A stretch of 64,000 nt of DNA from DATLLJ01 sp965229885 (GCA_965229885.1 CBDDJX010000003.1:1798001-1862000); one strand, 5' to 3'. Numbered from the stretch's first letter, positions 1-9,381 are shown. Made by a program: numbers and translations. Notes: generated by a model from the sequence alone, not told the origin.

Positions 1-122
1 GTTGCACGCGTCTGACAGAATTGACATGCATATTTCATCCCCCCGCTCGCCGTATTGGGGTGCACTCCTCGTTCGGCCCCTGGGAGATATTGGCCTCCGT
101 CTTCTTCAAACAGCCATTCCGC

Positions 123-1227
123 ATGCTGACATTCCGGGCGGCGCCAGCCGCAGCATTTCTGGCGTTTTGTATGGTTTCGTGCGGGGGGGGCCAGGCAGGG
201 CCAGGGCGCCCCGCAGGGATTCCCGCCGACGCTAGTCAAGCTGGTCGACGCGCGGATGGCCCCCATCGAAGACGCGACTGAATACGTCGCGGCGCTCAAA
301 TCGCTCCGGTCGACACTGATCAAGCCGCAGGTTGACGGCCAAATCACGCAGATCTTCGTGAAGTCCGGCGATCGCGTCGGCCAGGGCGCACCTTTGATGC
401 AAATCGACCCCCAGCGGCAGGAGGCGGCGGTGTCGAGCCAGGAAGCCGAGCGCGGGGCGAGGGAGGCGAATGTCGCCTACGCACGGCAGCAGCAGCAGCG
501 CGCCAGCGAGCTGTTTGCGGCCGGCGCCATCAGCAGACAGGAACTCGAGCAGTCCCAGACGGCGCTGCGGACCGCCGACGCCAGCCTTCAGGCGCTTCAG
601 GCGCAGGTGCAGCAGCAGCAGGTGCTGCTGCGCTACTACGCGATTAGCGCGCCGACCTCCGGCATCGTGGCCGATGTGCAGGCGCGTGTCGGCATGTAGG
701 TATCGACCTCGACCGTGCTGACGGCGATCGAGCAGAACGACACGTTGGAAGTGTATGTGTCTGTGCCGGTCGAGCGGTCCAGTGATTTGAAGATGGGCCT
801 GCCGCTCCAGGTGACGGGCATCGACGGCAAGGACGCGCTCGCGGCGACAACGGTCGCGTTCATTTCGCCGAGCGTGGACGAAGCGACGCAGTCGATTCTC
901 GTCAATGGTACCGTGCGGAATCCTGGCGGCACGCTGCGATCGTCGCAGTTCGTGCGCGCGCGCATCGTGTGGAAGACGGCCGAGGGGCTCGTCGTGCCGG
1001 TCACGGCCGTGGTGCGCGTCAGCGGTCAGTTCTTCGTGTTCGTCGCCGAGCGCGCGGACGGCAAACTGGTGGCGCACCAGCGCCCGATCAAGGTCGGTCG
1101 GATTGTCGGCGACGACTATCCGGTGCTCGAAGGGCCCACACCCGGGGAGCAGGTCGTCATTTCAGGCTCGCAGAAGCTTGTCGACGGCGCGTCCGTCGCG
1201 CCCGCGCCGGAAAGCCCTAAGCCCTGA
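123..1227 (+). pseudogene. RND efflux periplasmic adaptor (membrane fusion protein), frameshifted and amber-interrupted
   Basis: This would be the HlyD/MexA-type adaptor linking the inner-membrane pump just downstream to the TolC-like channel. From ATG 123 the reading frame gives a lipoprotein signal with lipobox MVSC followed by glycines. At the G8 run (183-190) the frame must change to enter the adaptor body (PPTLVKLVDARMAPIED, then the biotinyl-lipoyl half KSGDRVGQGAPL and a glutamine-rich hairpin). At 697-699 a TAG follows VGM, and the same frame resumes with VSTSTVLT and runs to TGA 1225-1227 without further damage. It ends 3 bases before the pump gene. Either a recent pseudogene, a consensus error, or a gene needing slippage and readthrough. 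Adaptor identity is firm. Confidence 0.8.
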
Positions 1228-1230
1228 GCC

Positions 1231-4200
1231 ATGGTTGTCGACACCTTTATCAAGCGTCCGATCCTCGCGAGCGTCTGCTCGCTCGTGATCATCCTCGCCG
1301 GCGCCATCGCCATTCCGACGCTCCCGATCGCGCAATTCCCGGAACTGGCGCCGCCGACGGTGAGCGTCAACGCCTTCTATCAGGGCGCGAGCGCCGAAAT
1401 CGTCGAATCGGCTGTGACGCAGCCGATCGAGCAGGCGCTCAACGGCGTCGAGGGGATGCAGCACATCACCTCGTCGAGCGGCAGCACCGGATCGGCGACG
1501 GTGACGGTCACGTTCGACGTCGATCGCAACATCGACGTCGCGGCTGTCGACGTGCAGAACCGCGTGTCGCAGGTCGAAGGCCGTCTGCCGAACGAGGTGA
1601 AGGCCGTCGGCATCTCGGTGACGAAGTCCTGGCAGAACTTCGTCCTCGCCGTCGCCGTGTACGCCGAGAACAACCAGTACGATCCGCTCTTCATCAGCAA
1701 CTATCTCGACCGCTTCGTCCGCGACGAGCTACAGCGCGTCCCCGGCGTCGGCAGTATCATCATCTTCGGCGAGCGCAAGTACGCGATGCGCATCTGGCTC
1801 GATCCGGATCGTCTCGCCGGGCGCGGCGTCACCGCCGGCGACGTCGTCAACGCGCTGCGCGAGCAGAACGTGCAGGTGGCGGCCGGGCAGATCGGCGCGC
1901 AGCCCTCGCGTGCGGGCCAGCAGTATCAGATCAGCGTCCGCGCCGTCGGCCGGCTGTCCGAGCCGGGCGAGTTCGACGACATCGTCCTCAAGCGCACGCC
2001 TGGCGGGAAGCTCGTCCGCTTGAGAGATGTCGGCCGGACGGAGCTCGGCGCCGAAGACTACACGACCGACGTTCGCTACAAGGGTCGCGATGCGATCGGC
2101 TTCGGCATCACGCAGCTGCCGACCGCGAACTCGCTGCAGGTGTACCGCGACGTCAGCGCCGAGATCGAGCGCCTGTCGAAGTAGTTTCCTCCGGGTCTGA
2201 AAGTCGAGCTGGCGTTCGATACAACGCGCGCCGTATCCGAATCCATCAGGGAGGTCATCACCACGCTGCTCGAGGCGATCGCGCTCGTCATTGTGGTTTT
2301 GTTCCTGTTCCTCCAGAACTGGAAGACGACGCTGATTCCGGCCATCACGATCCCCGTGTCGCTCATCGGCACCTTCATGTTCGTGAAGCTGTTCGGCTTC
2401 TCGATCAACACGCTCACGCTCTTCGGCATCACGCTCGCGACCGGACTCGTGGTAGACGATGCGATCGTCGTGGTCGAGAACATCGAGCGTCACATCCAAG
2501 ACCATCACCTCCCGGCGCGCGAGGCGGCGTCCGAAGCGATGGGGGAGGTGGCCGGGGCCGTCATCGCCACCGCGCTGGTGCTCGGCGCGGTGTTCGTGCC
2601 GGTGGCGTTCTTCCCGGGCACGACCGGCCGGCTGTATCAGCAGTTCGCACTGACGATCGCATTCTCGATGGCGATCTCCGCCTTCAATGCGCTGACGCTG
2701 ACGCCGGCGCTCGCCGGCATGCTGCTCAGCCGGGTCGAAAAGCCGAAGGGGATGTTCTTCAGCGGCGTCAACCGGGCGATCAATGGCGGGACGTTGGCGC
2801 TGGTGTCAGGGCTCACGGGTCTCATCCGCATACGCGCGGTCGTGGCGCTGGTGTTCGTGGCGATGCTCGGCGCGACGTATTGGATGTACACGCGCGTGCC
2901 GACCGGGTTCGTGCCGGACGAAGATCAGGGTTTCATCTTCATCATCATCCAGGCGCCGCAGGGCGCCTCGCTCGACTACACGATGGGGATCGTGAAGCAG
3001 GTCGAGCAGGTCGCCGGCAGGATGCCAGAGATTGAGCACGTCTTCAGCGTCGGCGGATTCAGCTTCGCGGGATCGGGGCCGAACCAGGGCATCCTGTTCT
3101 GCATGCTCAAGGACTTCACCGAGCGGCAGGGCGACGAGCACTCCGCCAAAGCGGTCGTCGCCCAGCTGTTCGGCCAGTTCAGCGAGATCACCGGCGCGAA
3201 TGTCATTCCGTTTCTGCCGCCCTCGGTCAACGGCATCGGCCGGTTCGGTGGATTTCAGTACGAGCTGCTCGACCAGACCGGCGGCCCGATCGAGAACCTC
3301 GCCAGAACGGCGCGCAGTCTTGCGGGACAGGCCAATCGCACGCCCGGCATCACCCGCGTGTTCACGCAGTTCACGACCGACGATCCGCAGCTCGTCGTGA
3401 CGATCGATCGCGAGCAGGCGAAGAGCCTCGGGATCTCGCTCGGCGACGTCGCGCAGACGATGCAGATTCTGCTGGGGTCGGCGTATGTGAACGATTTCGA
3501 CTTCAACAACCGGTCGTACCGCGTCTACGTGCAGGCGGACAGCCAGTTCCGATCGAATCCGCGCGATATCGAGCGCTACTCTGTCCGGAGCAGTTCCGGG
3601 CAGATGATGCCGCTCAGCAACGTCGTCTCCATCCGCGATGGGACCGCGCCGCAGAACATCGGTCACTACAACCTGTTTCGATCCGTCGACATCAGCGGTT
3701 CGGCGGCGCCTGGTTACAGTTCGGGGCAGGCGCTCCAGGCCATGGAGGAGCTGTCGGCGCGCGTGCTGCCGCAGGGGATGACCTTTGCGTGGGCCGGCCT
3801 GTCGCGCGAAGAGATCCAGGCCGGCAATCAGTCGGCGCTGATCTTCGGCCTTGGCCTGCTGCTCGTCTACCTCACGCTCGCGGCGCAGTACGAAAGCCTC
3901 ACGCTGCCGTTCATCATTCTGCTGTCGGTGCCGCTGGCGGTTCTCGGCGCGCTGGCGGCGCAGTGGGGCCGCGGGCTGATCAACGACGTGTATTGCCAGA
4001 TCGGGCTGGTGATGTTGATCGGCTTGTCGGCGAAGAACGGAATTCTGATCGTCGAGTTCGCCGAGCAGCTCCGTCACCGTGGGATGACGATCACCGAGGC
4101 CGCCGTCGAAGCCGCGCGGATCCGGCTGCGGCCCATTCTGATGACGTCGCTCGCGTTCATTCTCGGCGTCATGCCGCTCGTGTTCGCGAGCGGCGCCGGC

Positions 4201-4329
4201 CGCGCCGCGCGGCACTCGGTAGGCACCGCGGTCGCCGGCGGCATGATCGCGTCGACGTTTCTCAATCTCGCGTTCATCCCTGTCCTCTACGTCGTCGTGA
4301 AGAGTCTGACGGAGCGTCGACGTGGATAG
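1231..4329 (+). pseudogene. RND multidrug efflux permease (HAE1/AcrB type) with one in-frame TAG
   Basis: Proton-driven inner-membrane pump of a tripartite efflux system. The reading frame is 1032 codons, the normal AcrB/MexB length. It starts with the typical first transmembrane segment (FIKRPILASVCSLVIILAG) and has the TM4 proton-relay motif GLVVDDAIVVVENIER with its aspartate pair. A single TAG at 2182-2184 lies between ERLSK and FPPGLKVELAFDTT, at about codon 318 in the first periplasmic domain. Everything on both sides is in the same frame and looks functional. The downstream part alone (from 2293) would lack TM1 and much of the porter domain. Likely a very recent nonsense mutation or a consensus error; readthrough cannot be excluded. 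Confidence 0.85.
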
Positions 4330-4334
4330 GACGG

Positions 4335-4390
4335 GTGCCGCGGTGCCTGGGTGCCGAGGTGCCAGGGTGCCGTGGTGCTGGGGTGCGTCC
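4335..4390 (+). repeat. Seven-copy degenerate 8-bp tandem repeat at the TolC-like gene start
   Basis: Seven consecutive octamers of the form GTGCCNNG (4335, 4343, 4351, 4359, 4367, 4375, 4383; the last is imperfect). Each begins with GTG, and because 8 is not a multiple of 3 successive copies place that GTG in successive reading frames. The copies at 4351 and 4375 are in frame with the outer-membrane channel gene. A change in copy number would move the in-frame start or shift the signal-peptide frame. Confidence 0.85.
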
Positions 4391-5664
4391 TTGCTGTTGT
4401 GGCGCAGCTGTTGAGATCTGCCGTTTCCGCCCAGGCTCCCGCACAGGCCGAGCGCGTCACGTTTCAACAGGCGATCGATCGCGCGATCGCCAATAATCCC
4501 TCCACAGCCGTCGCCGCCGCCGGCATCCTCCGCGGGGAAGGTCTGCTCAGACAGGCCCGCTCCGCGACGCGGCTCCAGGTGACCGGCAACGTCACGACGA
4601 CGACATTGAATAGGGGCGTCGAGTTTCAGGACGAAGCGGTGGTCCCGCGCAGCCAGATCACTGGGTCGCTGACGATCGATCAGCCGATTCTCGCGGCCGC
4701 CGCCTGGGCGCGCCGCGAGCAGGCCGGAGACGACGTGCAGATCGCGGAGCTCGGCGCGGTGGAAACGCGACGCCAGATCGCGCTCGCGACCGCGGACGCG
4801 TACTTGAGCATCCTCGTGCGGCTGCGGGTCCTCGAGGGGAACAACCGCGCTCGCGACACCGCGAGGGCGCACTTCGATCTCGCCGCCGAGCTCGAGCGAG
4901 GGGGGACTGGCAGCCGTCTGAACGCGCTGCGGGCGCAGCAGCAGCTGTCGACGTTCGAGCGGCAGATCGAGTTCGCCTCGCTGGCGGTGTATCTGGCACG
5001 CGAAGCGCTCGGCGTGCTCCTGGTCGCGAATGGTCCTGTCGATGCGGTCGACGAACCATCGTTCGCGCTTCCACCGGACGCGGCAGCGCTCGGCGGCACG
5101 ACCGCGGATCTCACTCCCGTTCTGTTTCAGTCCCGGCCGGATTTGAGGCTGTTTCCCAGCCAACGCCAGGCGGCCCAGCGCGTGCTCGGCGATAGCTCGA
5201 AGGATCGCTGGCCTTCCCTTGACGCGATCTTCCTGGCGCAGTCCGTCCGCCCCGCGCAGTTTTTCACCGAGGCGAACAGCTGGCGGTTCCTGCTGCAGGC
5301 GGGCATTCCGGTGTTCGACAGCGGGCGGCGATCGAGCCTGAAGACCCAGCGGCAGGCCGCGCTCAACGTCGCGCAGACCAACCTGACTGGCGCCATCACG
5401 CAAGCGTCGTCGCAGGTGCGTGCGGGGCGCGAGGCCGTCGCGAGCGGCGGGCGCGGTCTGGCGCGCGCGCAGGCCGCCGCCGACCAGGCGCAGCAGGTGG
5501 TGAACATCGTCAACGTCAGCTTCCGTGCCGGTGCCGCGACCAACATCGAGGTGATTGACGCCGAGCGCAGCGCGCGCGACGTGGACACCGGCGTGGCGGT
5601 GGCCGAGGACATCCTCCGCCGCGCCCGTCTGGAACTCCTGTTGGCCCTGGGCCGGTTCCCATGA
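4351..5664 (+). CDS. TolC-family outer membrane efflux channel
   Basis: Outer-membrane channel of the RND efflux operon, 22 bases after the pump stop. The 437-residue frame opens with GTG 4351. A GTG at 4375, also in frame, gives a cleaner signal peptide (LGCVLAVVAQLL, then VSAQA), so that start is equally plausible. The mature part begins with the TolC/OEP signature VTFQQAIDRAIANNPS and has two repeated helical hairpins, including an RGGTGSRLNALRAQQQL segment and a C-terminal RAGAATNIEVIDAERSA segment typical of the family. Both possible starts lie inside the octamer repeat. The last base pairs overlap the next gene (ATGA). Unlike the adaptor and pump, it is intact. Confidence 0.88.
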   Translation: MPRCQGAVVLGCVLAVVAQLLRSAVSAQAPAQAERVTFQQAIDRAIANNPSTAVAAAGILRGEGLLRQARSATRLQVTGNVTTTTLNRGVEFQDEAVVPRSQITGSLTIDQPILAAAAWARREQAGDDVQIAELGAVETRRQIALATADAYLSILVRLRVLEGNNRARDTARAHFDLAAELERGGTGSRLNALRAQQQLSTFERQIEFASLAVYLAREALGVLLVANGPVDAVDEPSFALPPDAAALGGTTADLTPVLFQSRPDLRLFPSQRQAAQRVLGDSSKDRWPSLDAIFLAQSVRPAQFFTEANSWRFLLQAGIPVFDSGRRSSLKTQRQAALNVAQTNLTGAITQASSQVRAGREAVASGGRGLARAQAAADQAQQVVNIVNVSFRAGAATNIEVIDAERSARDVDTGVAVAEDILRRARLELLLALGRFP

Positions 5665-6146
5665 GCGAAGGACGCGTCTACGCGAGGCTCGATGAGCTCG
5701 GCATCGCGTACACGCGCTACGAGCATCCGCCGATCGCGAGCGCGGAGGCTGGCGAGCCGTACTGGTCCGGCATCGATGCCGCCCACTGCAAGAATCTCTT
5801 CATGCGGAATCAGAAGGGGACGCGGCACTACCTCGTCATCCTTCAGTATCAGAAACGCGCGAATCTGCGGGCTGTGGCCGATCAGATCGGTGACGGGAAG
5901 CTCAGTTTCGGATCGCCTGAGCGGCTGATGAAGCAACTGGGCCTCGAGCCAGGCTCAGTCTCGCCATTCGGGCTGGTTCACGATGCCGAGCACGCCGTCC
6001 GCGTCGCGATCGATCGCGATCTGCAGTCGGCTGAGACGATCTCGTTTCACCCCAACATCAACACCGCGACCATCGTCGTCGCATTCGCCGATTTCCAGCG
6101 TTTTCTCGAAGCGAGCGGAAATCCAGTACAGTACGTCACAGTCTAA
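5661..6146 (+). CDS. prdX: Prolyl-tRNA editing deacylase, ProX/PrdX (YbaK-like) type
   Basis: Probably hydrolyses Ala-tRNA(Pro) made by mistake by prolyl-tRNA synthetase. The 161-residue protein matches the free-standing PrdX editing domain in length and pattern: N-terminal YARLDELGIAYTRYEHPP, the core HCKNLFMRNQKGTRHYLVIL, then GSPERLMKQLGLEPGSVSPFG and a C-terminal FHPNINTATIVV. ATG 5661 overlaps the TolC stop by four bases (ATGA), so translation is coupled to an efflux operon, an odd partnership that probably reflects gene shuffling. Family assignment is strong; the exact substrate is inferred. Confidence 0.88.
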   Translation: MSEGRVYARLDELGIAYTRYEHPPIASAEAGEPYWSGIDAAHCKNLFMRNQKGTRHYLVILQYQKRANLRAVADQIGDGKLSFGSPERLMKQLGLEPGSVSPFGLVHDAEHAVRVAIDRDLQSAETISFHPNINTATIVVAFADFQRFLEASGNPVQYVTV

Positions 6147-6148
6147 CC

Positions 6149-6472
6149 ATGCCGATCGAAGTAGAAGTCAACCTGGCGATCCCCAGAATCAAGAATCCCA
6201 TCCTGGGTCAGAACGGCTATCCGATTGACAACGGATCTGTCCGCTTCATAAAGATGATTCACGTGCCGGCCATCCCGCAGCCAGGCGCGGTGCTGCAGTT
6301 ATCGACGAGCGCCGGTCACGAGTTCGCGTGTGCGGTGACGCGAGCCGAGTGGAACGAGGAGCGATCGCTGTTCGTCGTGTCCTGCAAATACGCCAGTCGA
6401 TCGATTCCCGCCGACGAATGCGCCGCGCTCTTCCGCGACAGCGAATGGAAGATGAAACAGCTGTTGGAGTAG
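6149..6472 (+). CDS. Hypothetical protein, 107 aa
   Basis: No family recognised. The ATG lies two bases after the prdX stop, so the two are probably co-transcribed. The protein starts MPIEVEVNLAIPRIK, has a central segment rich in hydrophobic and beta-prone residues (VLQLSTSAGHEFACAVTRAEW) and ends EWKMKQLLE. There is no signal peptide or membrane segment and one pair of cysteines too far apart to suggest a zinc ribbon. It looks like a small cytosolic beta-rich protein. Codon use matches the neighbours, which supports a real gene. Confidence 0.6.
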   Translation: MPIEVEVNLAIPRIKNPILGQNGYPIDNGSVRFIKMIHVPAIPQPGAVLQLSTSAGHEFACAVTRAEWNEERSLFVVSCKYASRSIPADECAALFRDSEWKMKQLLE

Positions 6473-6479
6473 GCTCTGG

Positions 6480-6815
6480 GCCCCGGGCTCCAGGCTTCTG
6501 TCAGCGAGAGCAGCCCTGCCGCGAGCGTGTAGATTCCCGTCGCGATTGCGATGAGTCCCACCACGCGGGCGACGAGTTTCTCGAGGGCAATCACCGTCTC
6601 GCCGCCATCGCACCGAGATTCATCACGCCCACCACGAGCTGCATCACCAGCAGCGCCCAGTAGCACCCCGTGCAGAACAGCCCGTGATGCACGCCGAGCG
6701 CGACCGCACCGCGCTATCCCGGATGGAGATGGCTCGCGACGAGCTCCAGCGGATCGCGGCAATGTGTCAGGCAGGCGGATTTCCACTCAGTCACCCTGAA
6801 CGTCGCCTTTCAAGA
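6480..6815 (-). pseudogene. DUF2182 predicted metal-binding membrane protein, remnant
   Basis: The minus strand encodes a broken copy of the DUF2182 family (polytopic membrane proteins with conserved His/Cys). One frame reads WKSACLTHCRDPLELVASH, meets an in-frame TAG, continues VHHGLFCTGCYWALLVMQL and VVGVMNLGAMA, then stops. The next helix (ALEKLVARVVGLIAIATG) is in another frame. The order of these blocks matches the C-terminal half of the family, so a nonsense change plus a frameshift explain the damage. The N-terminal half is missing. It fills the gap between the 107-aa gene and the zinc-ribbon gene. Confidence 0.65.
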
Positions 6816-6903
6816 AGCTCCACGACGGGTGGTGCCTGAGAAGAAGATATCTCAACAGCGGCGTGACCTGCCCTGTCACACCCTCCGGTTATCCTGGGTG
6901 GGT

Positions 6904-7434
6904 ATGCAGGACATCACTCAAGCGCCGGCTCAACTTGTTAAGAATATGAAGGATTCAGACTGGGTAGGCTTCCCAGGTAGAGAACTCGAAGGCAAACGCC
7001 CTAAGGCGCTCTGTCCGGCGTGCCGGCAGAAATTGCAACACCGGCCCACCCTCTGCTTCCAATGCTACCGCGCCGACATCGACCGCGACCATGCGTTGAA
7101 GGCGGCCGGTCAGTTGGACACCGCGTCGGAGGAGCGCTTTCAGACCGCGCTGCCGTTCGATCCCGTCAACCGCCCGCGGCTCGAGATGCTGAAGGCGGAG
7201 CGATCGACCGCGCGCACCTCGACGCTCGCCGCGACCTCCGGACAGTGTGCCGACCGCCGCCGCCAGGCGCAGATCGCCGCGCGCCACGTGCTGCAGCAGA
7301 TCACCGCGGCCCTCGCCGGCACGAACGTCTGGAAGCCGACGCCAGCAGAACGCGAGCGCGACATCGCAACCGCCGTCCACGCGGCGGCGCTCCAGCTCCC
7401 GGAGTCGTGGCTCCCGTTCGTCGTGTCAAGATAA
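6904..7434 (+). CDS. Zinc-ribbon hypothetical protein, 176 aa
   Basis: Function unknown. After a short N-terminus there are two CxxC pairs, CPACRQK and CFQCYRAD, spaced as in a zinc ribbon. The remainder is charged, largely helical sequence (RRRQAQIAARHVLQQITAAL; PTPAERERDIATAVHAAALQL) with no membrane segment. The chosen ATG at 6904 begins MQDITQAPAQL. An upstream in-frame GTG at 6829 would add 25 residues. It stands alone between a decayed membrane gene and rmuC. The ribbon and arginine-rich helices make nucleic-acid or protein binding possible, but this is only a guess. Confidence 0.65.
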   Translation: MQDITQAPAQLVKNMKDSDWVGFPGRELEGKRPKALCPACRQKLQHRPTLCFQCYRADIDRDHALKAAGQLDTASEERFQTALPFDPVNRPRLEMLKAERSTARTSTLAATSGQCADRRRQAQIAARHVLQQITAALAGTNVWKPTPAERERDIATAVHAAALQLPESWLPFVVSR

Positions 7435-7485
7435 GCCCTGCGTCCATAGCCGGGGCCCCAGCGCCACTGAAGAAGTGCGATACTA

Positions 7486-8820
7486 ATGATCATCGAGTCT
7501 CTTGCCTTGGTCGGCGTCCTGCTCGTTGGCATCGCGATAGGCGCGCTGATCGGATGGCTTTCCTCGCGTCACGCAGAAACCCGTCTTCAGTCCGAGCTCG
7601 AACGCGACCGCGCCGTCCACGCCGAGAGGCTCAAGGCGTATCAGGAAGCCGAAAGTCGGCTGCGTGAATCGTTCCGGGCGCTCAGCTCAGACGCGCTCAA
7701 CTCCAACAATCAGGCGTTCCTGCATCTCGCGGAAACGCGGCTGCAGCAGTCGCGGACCGAAGCCACAGCCGACATCGACGCGCGCAAGAAAGCCATCGAA
7801 GAGCTGCTGGCGCCGATGGCGAAGGCGCTGGACCAGGTGGACCGCGAGATCAAGGACTCCGAGCGGCGCCGCACGAAAGACGGCGCGGAGCTCATCGAGC
7901 GTCTGCGCACGTTGGACACGGCGGGGCAGGACCTCCGCTCGCAGACCGCGCGCTTGGTCGACGCGCTCAAGCGCCCCGGCGTCCGCGGCCGCTGGGGCGA
8001 GCTCCAGCTGAAGCGCGTCATCGAGCTCGCCGGGATGCTCGATCGCTGCGACTTCGAGGAGCAGAGCACGATCGCGGGAGGCGACGATCGCCGGCTGCGG
8101 CCCGACGTCATCGTCACGCTCCCCGGCGGCAAGCACGTCGTCATCGACGCGAAAGCGCCCCTCGACGCGTATCTCAGGGCGCTCGAGGCACCAGACGAAA
8201 CCGCGCGGCAGGCGCTGCTGGCCGATCACGCGCGTCAGGTGCGCGTGCATCTCACGCAGCTCTCCTCAAAAGGCTACGCCGCGCACGTGCAGCCCAGCCC
8301 CGACTTCGTCGTCATGTTCCTGCCAGGCGAGATGTTTTTTAGCGCGGCGCTCGAACAGGATCCGTCGCTCATCGAGTTCGGAATTGGTCTTGACCAGCGC
8401 GTCATCCCGGCGAGTCCGACGACGCTCATTGCGCTGCTGCGGGCGGTGGCGTACGGGTGGCAGGAGCAGGCGATGGAGGAGAACGCGCGGAAGATCAGCG
8501 AGCTTGGGCGGAATCTCTACGAGGCGACACGTAAGCTGGGGGAGCATTTCGAAACGCTCGGGTTGCGCCTCAAGGGCGCGCTTGACGCCTACAACAGCGC
8601 CGTCGGGTCGCTCGAGGGGAACGTGCTTGTCAAGGCGCGGAAGTTCAAGGAGTATCAGGCGGCGAACGGCGAGGAGATCGCGGCGCTCGAGCCAATCGAT
8701 CGCGTGCCGCGGATGCTGCAGGCCGCCGAGCTCACCGATGGCCTGCCATTCCAGCCAGACGAGGACGAGCTCATCGAGGGCGTCAAAGAGGTCAAAGAGG
8801 TCGAAGTCGAGCCGGTATAG
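7486..8820 (+). CDS. rmuC: DNA recombination protein RmuC
   Basis: RmuC proteins are membrane-anchored, nuclease-fold proteins that limit DNA inversions and rearrangements. The 444-residue protein has an N-terminal membrane anchor (ALVGVLLVGIAIGALIGWL), a long coiled coil (about residues 30-170), and the conserved core: KRPGVRGRWGELQLKRVIEL, DVIVTLPGGKHVVIDAKAPL, and FVVMFLPGEMFFSAALEQDP. The core resembles PD-(D/E)XK nucleases, with an IDAK motif. Length and order are normal. It ends in TAG just before a perfect hairpin. Standalone gene. Confidence 0.93.
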   Translation: MIIESLALVGVLLVGIAIGALIGWLSSRHAETRLQSELERDRAVHAERLKAYQEAESRLRESFRALSSDALNSNNQAFLHLAETRLQQSRTEATADIDARKKAIEELLAPMAKALDQVDREIKDSERRRTKDGAELIERLRTLDTAGQDLRSQTARLVDALKRPGVRGRWGELQLKRVIELAGMLDRCDFEEQSTIAGGDDRRLRPDVIVTLPGGKHVVIDAKAPLDAYLRALEAPDETARQALLADHARQVRVHLTQLSSKGYAAHVQPSPDFVVMFLPGEMFFSAALEQDPSLIEFGIGLDQRVIPASPTTLIALLRAVAYGWQEQAMEENARKISELGRNLYEATRKLGEHFETLGLRLKGALDAYNSAVGSLEGNVLVKARKFKEYQAANGEEIAALEPIDRVPRMLQAAELTDGLPFQPDEDELIEGVKEVKEVEVEPV

Positions 8821-8823
8821 TGG

Positions 8824-8845
8824 GCCGGGCCTTATGAGGCCCGGC
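8824..8845 (+). terminator. 9-bp perfect hairpin after rmuC
   Basis: GCCGGGCCT and AGGCCCGGC form a 9-bp stem with the 4-base loop TATG, three bases after the rmuC stop and before the stop of the convergent small membrane gene. There is no U-tract, so it may be a bidirectional stability hairpin rather than a strict intrinsic terminator. Confidence 0.6.
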
Positions 8846-8864
8846 GGCCACGCCGCTCAATCCA

Positions 8865-9053
8865 TCACCGGACCGCGACGGCCGTCCACGCGATCTCGAC
8901 CAGCCCAAACGGCCACGCGCCCTGGAGGAACCCTTAGACGGACGACATGACGCACCCGCCCGCGAACGCGAGCACGAACGCCGGCGAGCGGTCTTCGAGG
9001 GCATAAAACACGAGCGTGGCGGTGACGGCAACGAGACCAAACAAATCCAGCAT
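8865..9053 (-). pseudogene. Small two-helix membrane protein interrupted by TAA
   Basis: Reading from ATG 9053 on the minus strand gives MLDLFGLVAVTATLVFYALE, a second hydrophobic stretch (AFVLAFAGGCVMSSV), a TAA at 8934-8936, then GFLQGAWPFGLVEIAWTAVA and a stop at 8865-8867. The two halves are in one frame and join naturally if the stop replaces a tyrosine (TAC to TAA, as related small proteins carry SSVYGFLQGAWPFG at this place from memory). The full product would be 62 residues with two membrane segments. Function unknown. Single-base decay or a consensus error. Confidence 0.55.
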
Positions 9054-9357
9054 CGGAACGGCCAAGCATACACAAGGCGGCCATCATCACGTCTACGTCG
9101 TCTATCTCCGCAACCCGCGCGGCGACGGGAAGGCCGCCTACTACGTCGGCATGACCGGCCTCACGCCGGAGCAACGCTTCCAGAATCACAAGCAGGGCAT
9201 CAAGTCCGCCGGCGTCGTCCGCCGCTTCGGTGAGCGCCTCGTCCCGCGGCTGTACGCGCATCTCAATCCAATGCCGTACTCAAGGGCGCAGCAAATGGAA
9301 GGGATCCTTGCCGACAGTCTTCGTAAACGCGGCTTCGTCGTCTATGGCGGCCACTAA
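9016..9357 (+). CDS. GIY-YIG nuclease-like protein
   Basis: A short single-domain protein resembling GIY-YIG endonucleases. The motif pair is VYVVYL and YYVGMTG, followed by the conserved arginine in PEQRFQNHK and a glutamate near the C-terminus (QQMEGILADSLRKRGF). These are the family's catalytic landmarks. The ATG at 9016 or GTG at 9022 are the only upstream starts and overlap the divergent small membrane gene by about 38 bases. No partner methylase or intron is nearby, so it may be a DNA-repair or structure-specific enzyme of the UPF0213 kind. Function is inferred from fold only. Confidence 0.7.
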   Translation: MAVTATRPNKSSIGTAKHTQGGHHHVYVVYLRNPRGDGKAAYYVGMTGLTPEQRFQNHKQGIKSAGVVRRFGERLVPRLYAHLNPMPYSRAQQMEGILADSLRKRGFVVYGGH

Positions 9358-9381
9358 GTCCGATCATCTGTCGCGCCTGGC

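Noticed and set aside
2806..5403. 865-codon open frame on the minus strand opposite the efflux pump and TolC gene
   Set aside because: Arginine- and histidine-rich, low-complexity translation with no family match; it is the antisense shadow of GC-rich codons in genuine genes.
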